A DNA stretch of 35,549 bases, from assembly GCA_019677205.1 (NCBI GenBank), contig JAAMXY010000118.1, positions 1 to 35,549 on the forward strand, written 5' to 3'. The translations under genes were made by a program, and so were the position numbers. The number at the start of each line of letters is the position of its first letter. Position 1 is the stretch's first letter. Under the pieces are notes generated by a model that worked only from the letters and a program-made list of their open reading frames with translations, was not told where the DNA came from and ran no database searches. The stretch comes from Pinguiococcus pyrenoidosus. Its lineage: Eukaryota > Sar > Pinguiophyceae > Pinguiochrysidales > Pinguiochrysidaceae. Shown here in pieces: positions 1 through 8,506 of this stretch.

Positions 1-450
1 TCCATGATGCTTCGTGTCCGCTGCAGAGGAGCAGGCGCCCGAGCGTTTGGATCTCGATCTCTTCTTTCTCGGGATGGACCGGCTTCGAAAGTCTTCAACA
101 GTATTGTGCAGTGTCGGGACCTGCTCGCACTTGATAGCAAAAGTGTTGAAAAACAGTCCTTGCCATTCCTCAGTGATTGGTTCAGCTGCCTACAGTTCCC
201 TGCAACGTAGCCAAGCCGAAACCTTCTTCTGCCTTTCTTCCTAATTGACGTTACATAAATTATTATATAATTTTTATTCAATTTATACAAAATATAGTGA
301 CCGCCTTTACAAACCACTTACACCCTACGCCTCTCTCGTTCTGCATTCGCATCCGAAATCCGCATGCATTTTCGACGCCTGCGCTGCTGAGCGCGCCACA
401 GCTCGTGTGCTTCTCGAGTGGCGCGGCAGCGCTCTGACGACCGCGGGAGC
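1..450. other. Left edge, no gene assigned; AT-rich patch
   Basis: An open + frame runs to a stop at about 242-244 and could be the 3' exon of a gene entering from the left, but its translation matches no family I recognise and the frame is short. Positions about 245-300 form a strongly AT-rich patch in an otherwise GC-rich sequence. The rest is presumably the 5' region of the next gene, whose ATG is at 451. I see no RNA gene here. Confidence 0.4.
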
Positions 451-1693
451 ATGGCGTCTCCTTGGGCGCTGCTGCCCGACGCTGGGCTGTTCTGCGCGGT
501 CAGCATCGGCTACGCGGTGGCCTGGCGCAACACACAGCTCACCATGAAGAGCTGTCCAGACACGAAAGTCATGTCGCACGGAGACGACTATCGCCGCTGG
601 TTCCAGATTGTCCTGATGGTGGCCAACGCGTCCCGCGCGCTGGCGCTCGTGATAGAAGTGCTGCTCTACAGGCACGAGTCCTGCCCGGGCTTTTGGGCGT
701 GCACGGTAAGCATGCGAGGAGATTGGCGTGGCTGAAGCCATCTGGCGCCTGGACCGAGGCGGCGTCCACCAGGATCTCGACTTGAGTTTCACGTCGAGAC
801 AGGAAGGACGTAGGGGCCTTCTTCGTCGTGTGCTAAGCACGCGCAATCCATCCGTGCAGGTGGCGCGGAGCTTCCCCGCCCTGTTTTACTGGACGAGCTA
901 TGGCACGGTGGTGGTGTACTTCTACCAGCTGACGCACGAGGTGGAGGGCACGCTGCAGCCGTGGTCGAACCCTCTGTTCCTCATCGCCAATTCAGTTGTG
1001 TACGTCATCTACGCGATCGTGGCGGTGTTGGGCGCCGCCGACGTGATCAGCACGTGGACGACTCTAGATTCCAGTCTCTTCGGCGTCCTCGCGATCGCCT
1101 ACTTTTCTGTCTTTTGCGGCTTGATGTACTACACCGCGCGGGTGGCGTCCACGATCCGGCCGTCGGTGATTCCGCCGACGCAAAGCCCGGCCTTTCAGCG
1201 GACGCCGGAGTTCATGAAGCTGCGCGGCAGCCTGGCGGTGAAGGAGCGCCGGGTGCTGCTGCTCCTTTTGATAATGTCCGGCTTCATCGGCTTGGTTTTG
1301 ACCCTGGCGACGCTCTACTACATCGCCGTCGCGGCGCACGCGTTCGGGTGGAAGCACGGTTACCCGCCGCAGACGTCGCTCATCACGTTCGACGCGGTTT
1401 TCTACGCGCTTTTGGAGCTCTTGCCCTCGATGATCATCTTGCTTCTGACGCGGAGGCGGACAAAATCCTTGTCCACGCCGCCCTCCTACACGCAGAGCCC
1501 TTCCGGCACGCGCGGGACGCCGAGGATCGTGGGGGAGGCCTCCGAGCCGGACTACGGCTACGGAAGACGACTGAGCGGGGCGAGCGGGGGGTTTCATAGC
1601 TACGAGCGAATGCCTTTGCTGGGCAGCTCAGCAAGCGCAGCATACGGCTTGAGCGGATCCGACGCTGCGCTTTCACCGACCACGGCGTCCTAA
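451..1693 (+). CDS. THH1/TOM1/TOM3-family seven-TM membrane protein
   Basis: There are two exons, 451-705 and 860-1693, with a GTAAGC...GTGCAG intron in phase 0, giving about 362 aa. Seven hydrophobic segments are visible, at roughly residues 10-24, 48-70, 90-107, 120-145, 155-175, 215-240 and 255-280, followed by a Ser/Thr/Gly-rich soluble tail. The last segment ends in ALLELLPSMIILLLTRRR, which resembles the EILPS...LRK signature closing the plant TOM1/THH1 domain. Plant TOM1 and TOM3 are tonoplast proteins that interact with the Arl8 GTPase; the role in algae is unknown. An ATG at 451 is chosen because the frame upstream of it has no ATG. The gene converges on the YAE1-type gene, with 74 bp between stop codons. 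The family call rests on topology and the terminal motif; another 7-TM family is possible. Confidence 0.62.
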
Positions 1694-1767
1694 TTACTGC
1701 CTCGGCGCAAAACGAGGGCGTGAGAGCAGCAAGGTTGTTGTTTGACGTCTCGCCTTGCCTGCTGCTT

Positions 1768-2373
1768 CTATCGCGGGGCCTCTTTCTCTTGTTGCTCATC
1801 CGGATCGTCTTGCGTCGCCTCTCCTCTCCCTTTGCTATCTGAAAATGCCGCAGCTATCGCATCTACCTCTCGTCTCATCTCCTCCAGCGCGTCCAGCTCC
1901 ACTCGTCCGCCTGGCCCGCAGAGCCCATCCAGCCTTTGCAGCAAATCGCGGATTCGCTTCTCGACGCCTTCGTTGCCTGGGCCTCTCCGCAGAACCTCCT
2001 TCATGGCACTGCAGCGCTTGTCAGAACCCATCTGGCAAGCGACGACTCTCCGATTATGCTTCTTCCGCACCTCAGACGCCCTCGCATCCTCCCGACGACC
2101 AGGCCGGTGCGCATGCCAGCTGCGTAGCCGTCGTCAAAGCCCTGCTGCAAAGCCGCTTCCTTGCCTTGGTCCAGACCCTCGCGAAGCCCAACATTGTGAA
2201 GTCCTGTGGAGAATCCAAAACGCTGAGAATTCCGCGGCAAAACGGCGTAAAGTCCGGAAGGGATCGGCACCTGCGGCGATCTGATCCGCGTCGCGAGCCC
2301 CCTGGGAGTCCGCCTGCCCTTCTCCATCCGCCTCGACATCCAAGAAGTCGTCCTCGCCAAAAAAATCGCCCAT
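1768..2373 (-). CDS. YAE1: YAE1/LTO1-family deca-GX3 protein (cytosolic Fe-S adaptor)
   Basis: There are three exons: 2373-2271, 2203-2071 and 2008-1768, giving 158 aa. Joining exons 1 and 2 recreates a run of glycines every four residues: VGLREGLDQGKEAALQQG followed by FDDGYAAGMRTGLVVG. This is the deca-GX3 motif of Yae1/LTO1. The second splice (GTGCGG...CTGCAG) gives GRLSAMKEVL, matching the helix that follows the motif in YAE1. The N-terminus is short and acidic (GDFFGEDDFLDVE). In yeast, Yae1-Lto1 bridges the CIA targeting complex to the ABC protein Rli1/ABCE1 for Fe-S insertion. The C-terminal half is helical and Glu/Asp-rich. The ATG lies 14 nt downstream of a pyrimidine-rich CACAG, so an upstream non-coding exon is possible. 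The gene is divergent from the GNAT gene, with 248 bp between start codons. It could equally be labelled LTO1 type. Confidence 0.78.
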
Positions 2374-2621
2374 CGGCGCTGCCGACTCTGTGAAAAAAAA
2401 AAGCACGAAGTTCGTGCTCCTTGGTGGCGCTCCCGGCCTTGCGCAGCACTTTGGTGTCGCGCGTGTCGCGCCGCGCGTCCACGCGGCGCGTCGAGCAGCG
2501 ACGCCGGCGCCACCTTGAGGTCATTCGCGCGTTGCACGACTCGTGGATCTGGGTTGGTTCCGGAGAGAAAAGCTGTGAGAGAGGAGCGGCGCTCTCAAAG
2601 GGCGAAAAATCCGCGGACGCG

Positions 2622-3484
2622 ATGGCGTTCCGCGCCGCTTTGGCAGTGCGACTTTGTATCCTGAGCCAAGCGGTGGCGCTTCAGCTGACGCCCTTCGGGC
2701 TGCGCGGCTCCAGGCCGCCCGTGACCTTACGGGCAGGTCGCGCTCTGCTGGACACGCCGGAATTCGGCGTGTCCGTGGCCGATCGGAGCGACATCACCGA
2801 GTTGACGGACCTCCTGGTGACCTCGTTCTCTCCCAAGATGATCTTGGCCAGCGGAGACCTCAGCCGCGTGGAGAAGGCGCTGGTGGCCTTGCCCGTGAGC
2901 CTGCTGAATCGCTACTTCGACGTCATCACCAGGGCGGAGGTGAACCTGGGGCTGCAAAGTCGCCTGAGCGCCTGCACCGAGAACCTGGCCGACAAGGCCT
3001 GCACCAAGTCCGTGTTGCTGGTGGCGCGGCGGAAGCGCGGCGACGAGCTGCTGGGAGCGGCCGAGCTGAGGCTCTTGCCGCCGAATGGGCGACTACCAGG
3101 TGGGTGCTCGGGATGAGATAGAGATGTGCAAGGGTGTGCGACTGGAGGACGAGTCTCACGCCGCGGACATGCGTAGGGAACTTTCAGCCGCTGCGACCGT
3201 CCTTCGCGGCTGAGCCTTACATCTGCAATGTGTCGGTGAGGGAGGCGAATCGACGCCAGGGCATCGCGTCGGCCTTGATGCAGGCGGGGGAGAGCCTCTT
3301 CCTCACGGAGCACGGCTATCGGCAGATCTACCTGCACGTGGACCGCTCGAACGCGGGCGCCATGAACTTGTACAAGAGTCGCGGCTATAAGAAGCTGGAG
3401 GACGGCTTCTCTCGCAGTTGGCTTGAAGAGAACTTGCTCGGCATACCAGATCTGTTGTACCTTGTGAAACACCGCGACAAGTGA
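2622..3484 (+). CDS. GNAT N-acetyltransferase with plastid-type presequence
   Basis: There are two exons, 2622-3099 and 3177-3484, giving 261 aa; the intron is phase 1 (GTGGGT...GCGTAG). Residues 1-20 form a signal peptide ending SQAVA, followed by LQLTPFGLRG and a basic hydroxylated stretch, as in bipartite secondary-plastid presequences. The mature part has the GNAT fold signature: YICNVSV (beta 4), then REANRRQGIASALM, the R-x-x-G-x-A acetyl-CoA pyrophosphate loop, then IYLHVDRSNAGAMNLYKSRG (beta 5 to alpha 4). Plastid GNATs of plants acetylate protein N-termini or lysines; the substrate here is unknown. The ATG at 2622 is the one that opens the signal peptide. The gene ends 24 bp before the stop of the opposite-strand WW-LRR gene. 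Confidence 0.82.
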
Positions 3485-3508
3485 ATCCACCTGGGAAAAC
3501 TAGGAGAT

Positions 3509-6500
3509 TCATCTGGAGATGGTCCTCAGCGGCTTGCCCTCTGCCGTCCCTTCTCTCATGCCCAAAGGCTCGAGGTCACTGGCTTGCCGCCGCTCTTCTT
3601 GCGGTCCTTGCGCGCCATAAAAGTTCGGTGGAGACCGTATCATTTCACTACGGTCCTGGCGCCTTGCTTCTCGCTGCCTTCGTTTCCTCGCTCTCTTCCG
3701 CTTCGCCGCTTCCCGCTTTCTCCGCTGTGTCTCCCGCCGAAGCTCCTCGGCGCTCATGCCCGCTTCCCGAGAAAGCGCTCTTTGCTTTTGAGCTTCCAGC
3801 TCGCGCTTCCATTGCTGTTCGAGGGAAGCTACCGCAAGCGGACCAGCGAAGGATGGAGGGAACGGGTACAGCATCGAAGCGCACCGATCTTCCGATGTAC
3901 AGTCGGAACGGCCGACCCCCGATTCTCGACCCTTCTGCAGGAGGCCACCGCCCCGGCGGAGCTCGCCCCAAGCTGCGAGGTAGGCGTGGTGGCGACTTAG
4001 CCGATGGGCAGCCTTCAGGCAGCAATCTTCATGCTGCCGAAGCATCTGCAAGTCTTCCCTCGCCATGGCCGAGCTCTCACGAAAGCTCGCAATCGTTGCT
4101 TGCAAGACGTTCATGTCTGCCCCCATCTCAGCCTTGCGACTGGCCACCTTGGAATCTGTGGCTTCCATCCGACAGTGCCGATCACGCAGGCGGGCCAGCC
4201 TGGCATCCTGAGTGGTGCTTCGCTGCGTGTAGACACTGACGGATCGTTGTGCCACCTGCGCGAGCTTTGAGTATTTTTTGCGGCGGGTCATTGCGAGGAA
4301 GAGTTCTTCATCCAGCACAAGGTCGCCGGACGCCACCGGCACTCCATCGTGGTGTCGCAGCAGCTCCAGGTGTGTGGCCTTATCTTGGATACTTTTCAGG
4401 CTCTCCAGCAAGTCCTCCGGCAAAATCGCAACCTCTTCGTTCATGACCGCGTAGTCTCTCTCCTCCTTCGTGAGCCGCTCCAGCAACTTGCGCTCCTCGT
4501 GCGCAAAGTCCGATGCCTGGTTTGCGCTCTCGATCTTCCTATCGGTAAGCTCCCCCTCCACCGAGCTTTTCTCTGCCCGCAAGCCATCCTTCTCTTTATG
4601 GAGCATTTCCATCTCGATCTTGGTGCTTTCCATGTTGGCGAGAGCATCTTCTGCATCAAGCTCAAGTGGCGCGGAGCGGAGTCGCCATACGTCAGCTTCC
4701 GGAAGGCTCTCACCTTTCGTATCTTGTTCTTTGGGAGTGGTACCGGCATTGCGCCCGAGGCTACCATTTCTGCTCGTGATATCCGACGACTTGTCAGCCA
4801 GAGCATCGACAAATGCAAAGGACTGCTTTTGCGAAGGCGTTGGCGTTGGCTTTGGCTTTGAATCCCGAATGACAGCCGGCCTGTGCTGGAGGAAATGCGA
4901 CGCAAGGTCGCATCCAGCAACGCTACCGTGATGCCGTCTCAAGACGCGATGCTCGTAGTCGCCAGCCACAGCATTGGCAGTCTGGCTGCAACGCCTGATC
5001 TCGTCTTCGAGGAAAGCGTGCTTCGCTTCTAGCGACTGTTCTTCTGCGGAAAGTTCAGACAGCTTCGCTGCCCACTCGGATTGCTTCAAGACAAGAAGCT
5101 GCCTGGCGTCTTCGATGCGACTTCTGCAGTCTTCGAGACGCTTTTGTGCCGCCACCTTCGCCAAGAGACAGTGACTGAGCACCGTGGACACCAGTTGCGA
5201 AGAGAGGCGTTTGGCACCGGGATGTAGCAACGTGTCATCGTTGCCGGCATCAGTCGAACCTTGATCAGTTTCTCTGCCACCTTGAAGCATGGCTTGCGTG
5301 TCTCCACCGTGCCGACTCCACGCCCCGTGCCACGCGACCAGCGCCGATCCAAGACGCAAGGCTCGTCGACCATCCCGAGTCTCTGCTTCTGCCTCTTCTT
5401 CTTTGCGATCCACCGCCACGCTGCCCTCGCTCTTCAGCATCTTGTTCAGCTCGTAGTCTGAATGTGCTCCTCCCTCCAGAAAGATACTCATCCGCTGTAC
5501 TGCTTCTCTCGCTCTTCCCATGTACCCCAGAACGTCTTCTTTGGAGCTTCTACTCTGTTCTACGCCCAGAGCCTCGGCGCCATCCACGCAGTCATCCTCG
5601 CAAACCAAGGCTGACGCATTTCGGATGGTATCAAGGCACGAAGCGCGGTCCAGCGCCATCAGCGTCGAGGTCGGAATCGATGGCTGGAGGAGCTTCGTCA
5701 CCGGCGCAAGCCTTTCCGGAGGCCAGTTCTCACTTGCGGCAAACCCAAGCAGCCACACAAGCTCGTTGCAAAAATGAGAGCCCAGCTGAATCCGATCGCT
5801 CCACGTCCGGTCCTGAAAGCTTCCACCGCCACTCTGGCGTTCACGAAGAGCCTCGTCGAATGCATCTCTCAAGTACCTAGGGACGCCGGCGTGATGGAGT
5901 TGGATCGTCTCGAGAGTGGCATTCACGCGCAGCGCTCCCAGCATCCATGTCGCGCCCTGAGGCCCCACGACATTCTCACTAAGGTTCAGCGCCTTCAGTC
6001 GGCCGCCACCCAGAAGGCCGCAGCTCAGCGCTCGAACCCCCGCGGCGCTGATCTTGCCAAACGCCAGGGACAGCGACGTGAGCGACAGCGGGCTGGCCTC
6101 TTCGGCGACAAAGCCACGCTTCCCAAGCAGCAGCGCCATTGCGATCCACTTTGCGCCATCGTTGCCAATGCGAAGCCCTCGAGCGCAGGGATCGAAGCTG
6201 GGCTCACGCGCCGGGTACGGCGTCTTCTTCGCGCGGCGGTCTCTTGACTCGTAGCGGCCACCGAGATCCAGATGCGCCAGACGACAGGAGGGACTCGTGA
6301 GCCACATGCTTATGACGCGTGCACAGTACGCGTCGAGATTGTTGCCGGCCATGCAGAGCGATTCAAGGCCGGCGTAGCTCTCCTTTGACTCGATGTCTAC
6401 CATCTCTAAGGTTTCCAAAGCGTTCACCAGGGCTTGCACTCCCGCTGCGCCGACGAAGTTGTTGGCCAGAGACAGCGACGTCAGCGCGCCAAGTTGGCTG

Positions 6501-8098
6501 ATGGCCGGCGCCAAGTGCTGCTGGATACAGAAGTCATCGATGTCGCAGTCTACCAAGGACAAACTTCTCAACGCCACCAACGGCTGCACAACTGCGGATG
6601 CGACGGCTTCGGCGCCCCCGCGGCTCAATCCGAAGCCCGTGAGATCCAGCTCGGTCAGGGGGGCGACGCGGATTCCCCGGTGATAAGCGCTTCGGAGAGT
6701 CGACGATAAATCTGGTTGCAGAAGCTTGGCATCTCGCAGTGCTCGCTTGTCCGCGTCCAACATGGCCTTGGCTTCCTCCTCAACCTTGGCGTCTCTCTCG
6801 GCTTCGGTTGCGGCGCGTTGCTTTCGCGCGGCTTCTTCTCGGTGAGCTGCTTGGTCATGGTCGGACACGATGCGGTACTCGGCGTGGCTGTGCTTGCCCA
6901 AATCATGTTGTGCGTCAGCGAAGCTCTGGCGTCTCTCTTGCACGACCCGAAGGCAGACTTGCTCCGTCGTCTCGGCAATGAGCCGCGTTGTCCAGCGGAC
7001 GGCGACGAGACCCTGGAGAGCGACACGCTCCGCCTTTGACGCCTTTGCTCTCTCAATCCGTTCCTCTTGGACCAGCAACGCAGCGTTTCTGCGAGCTAGG
7101 TCATCGATGCTAAGCAGGCGTTTTGCTACGTCGGGATTTAGGGAAAGGTATCGATCTCGGTCCTCCGGCTCGGCTCGCAGCAGGCTGGCAACCTCAGGGA
7201 TGCTCAGGAGTGTGATTCGCTGCCGCTGAGCTGCCGTCGTCGCCTGCAGCCAGCCGACTTCCTCTCGTGCGTCGGGTCTTCCGCTCGCCGCGCACCACAT
7301 CAGACGAGCATGGAAGTCCCCTTCGAAACCTGGGTTCTCGTCGATAGGTTTTGGAGAGGAAGTGGAAGCCGGGGCCGCAGTTTCGGGCCCGCCTTGTCCA
7401 GCATCCCCTTGAGCATCCTGTGGCTCTTGGGTAGACGGAATGGCACCTTCCTGGGCTGAAGCGCTGGGAACAGCAGCACTGGCAACACTCGTCGCAAAGG
7501 CTGAGGCGAAGTCGGAGCTGCAGTCGAGCTGCTTCTGCTCTTCGCGGATAGGAGGTTCCGTGCTGCTTGGCAACGCAGGGCTTTGCCAAGGGGCCGAATC
7601 CATGGATGGTCCATCGTCATGCGAGCACCATAGCCTCCTATCAGGAGGAGGGTGCGGAGGGTCCCATCGGCTCTGCCCTGTGAGCGCGTTGAAGTAGTAT
7701 GAATGGCCATCTTGCGTCAGAAACTCCTCCCAGGCTTCGTGAACACGACGATCTCCATCCGCAATGGTCGCATCGTGCTCCTGTGACGATGGGCCATAGG
7801 CGGGGTGGGTGGCTGGCGGCCTTGGAGCGAGCCGCGGGAGCATCTTGCTGGGTCGCCGCCATTTGCTCTTCGCTGCCAGCACCCGTTCATCCATTCGGCG
7901 GAGACGCTCTCCAAACTCGCGCGTCTGCCGTCTTGCAACGCTACCAAAGACGTGCTTTTTGTCGTAGATGGATCCAAACTCCCTTTCTGATCGTCGTTGT
8001 CTAGCTTGCCGTCGTTTCATGAGGATATAGCTCTCGCCACGGCGCCGAGAAGGTCTCCCGTCGGACGGCAGCAGCGGCAGAGGTCTTCTTCCTCTCAT
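3509..8098 (-). CDS. WW domain, LRR and coiled-coil protein (single exon, about 1529 aa)
   Basis: One uninterrupted frame runs for about 4.6 kb. The ATG at 8098 is the first in frame (context aaaaATGA); one at 8020 is an alternative. Residues 1-90 are basic. A WW domain lies at about 122-148 (AWEEFLTQDGHSYYFNALTG followed by QSRWDPP, with both Trp and the Tyr-Tyr pair). Residues 150-260 are Ser/Pro-rich, and a charged helical stretch spans about 330-450. Leucine-rich repeats of ribonuclease-inhibitor type fill about 478-740 (LTELDLTGFGLSRGGAEAVA; LTSLSLANNFVGAAGVQALV; LKALNLSENVVGPQGATWML). The C-terminal half is mainly coiled coil, ending in a very basic segment (KREAAKRKRARKRRQREARR). WW domains bind proline motifs and these LRRs are protein-binding, so it is probably a scaffold, perhaps cytoskeletal. 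I do not recognise the combination as a named gene. Confidence 0.85.
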   Translation of the reverse strand: MRGRRPLPLLPSDGRPSRRRGESYILMKRRQARQRRSEREFGSIYDKKHVFGSVARRQTREFGERLRRMDERVLAAKSKWRRPSKMLPRLAPRPPATHPAYGPSSQEHDATIADGDRRVHEAWEEFLTQDGHSYYFNALTGQSRWDPPHPPPDRRLWCSHDDGPSMDSAPWQSPALPSSTEPPIREEQKQLDCSSDFASAFATSVASAAVPSASAQEGAIPSTQEPQDAQGDAGQGGPETAAPASTSSPKPIDENPGFEGDFHARLMWCAASGRPDAREEVGWLQATTAAQRQRITLLSIPEVASLLRAEPEDRDRYLSLNPDVAKRLLSIDDLARRNAALLVQEERIERAKASKAERVALQGLVAVRWTTRLIAETTEQVCLRVVQERRQSFADAQHDLGKHSHAEYRIVSDHDQAAHREEAARKQRAATEAERDAKVEEEAKAMLDADKRALRDAKLLQPDLSSTLRSAYHRGIRVAPLTELDLTGFGLSRGGAEAVASAVVQPLVALRSLSLVDCDIDDFCIQQHLAPAISQLGALTSLSLANNFVGAAGVQALVNALETLEMVDIESKESYAGLESLCMAGNNLDAYCARVISMWLTSPSCRLAHLDLGGRYESRDRRAKKTPYPAREPSFDPCARGLRIGNDGAKWIAMALLLGKRGFVAEEASPLSLTSLSLAFGKISAAGVRALSCGLLGGGRLKALNLSENVVGPQGATWMLGALRVNATLETIQLHHAGVPRYLRDAFDEALRERQSGGGSFQDRTWSDRIQLGSHFCNELVWLLGFAASENWPPERLAPVTKLLQPSIPTSTLMALDRASCLDTIRNASALVCEDDCVDGAEALGVEQSRSSKEDVLGYMGRAREAVQRMSIFLEGGAHSDYELNKMLKSEGSVAVDRKEEEAEAETRDGRRALRLGSALVAWHGAWSRHGGDTQAMLQGGRETDQGSTDAGNDDTLLHPGAKRLSSQLVSTVLSHCLLAKVAAQKRLEDCRSRIEDARQLLVLKQSEWAAKLSELSAEEQSLEAKHAFLEDEIRRCSQTANAVAGDYEHRVLRRHHGSVAGCDLASHFLQHRPAVIRDSKPKPTPTPSQKQSFAFVDALADKSSDITSRNGSLGRNAGTTPKEQDTKGESLPEADVWRLRSAPLELDAEDALANMESTKIEMEMLHKEKDGLRAEKSSVEGELTDRKIESANQASDFAHEERKLLERLTKEERDYAVMNEEVAILPEDLLESLKSIQDKATHLELLRHHDGVPVASGDLVLDEELFLAMTRRKKYSKLAQVAQRSVSVYTQRSTTQDARLARLRDRHCRMEATDSKVASRKAEMGADMNVLQATIASFRESSAMAREDLQMLRQHEDCCLKAAHRLSRHHAYLAAWGELRRGGGLLQKGRESGVGRSDCTSEDRCASMLYPFPPSFAGPLAVASLEQQWKRELEAQKQRALSREAGMSAEELRRETQRRKREAAKRKRARKRRQREARRQDRSEMIRSPPNFYGAQGPQEERRQASDLEPLGMREGTAEGKPLRTISR

Positions 8099-8506
8099 TT
8101 TTGTTCGCGTCTCCTCTCCCGACGAGCACCAAAGCCTGCATCGACGCTTTCCCTGCTCCGGAAAAAGAGAAAAAAAAAAGTTGCTCTCGCCTCCCGCCAA
8201 GCACTACGCGAGCGGTGGCGCCACAGCGAGGAAGAGAAGAAAAAGGCCTCTGCAGGGCCCTTGGGCACGGCTTCGGAGCGCTCCGGAGGGGAAAATGACC
8301 CAGAGGTACGCGAAGGTACTCCACGGGTGTTCGGCCACTTGCGTCCTGGTACCCCAGTGAGTACCTCGGCCGCCAAGTTGACCGCGGCGAGAAGACGAGG
8401 CCATTTCGGCGGACAGAAGCGGCGCCACAGGATCGTTCACGCGCGTCAGTTGCGCCATTTTGCCCTCCGAGGCGGTCTTTTTGGAGTTTCCTTAAGCGCG
8501 CGCAAC
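8099..8506. promoter_or_regulatory. Divergent intergenic region, WW-LRR gene and USP gene
   Basis: About 408 bp separate the two start codons, so both promoters must fit here. A purine-rich run with ten consecutive A residues lies near 8170-8180. The + frame of the USP gene stays open through the whole region without an ATG, which I take as untranslated leader. No recognisable core element was seen. Confidence 0.4.

Noticed and set aside
1742-2393. Two + strand frames of about 180-210 codons
   Set aside because: Ser/Pro/Arg-rich translations with no domain; the opposite strand gives the deca-GX3 protein.
3100-3187. Reading the GNAT intron as coding in another frame
   Set aside because: It would break the link to the acetyl-CoA motif; the phase-1 splice 3099/3177 gives a continuous GNAT.
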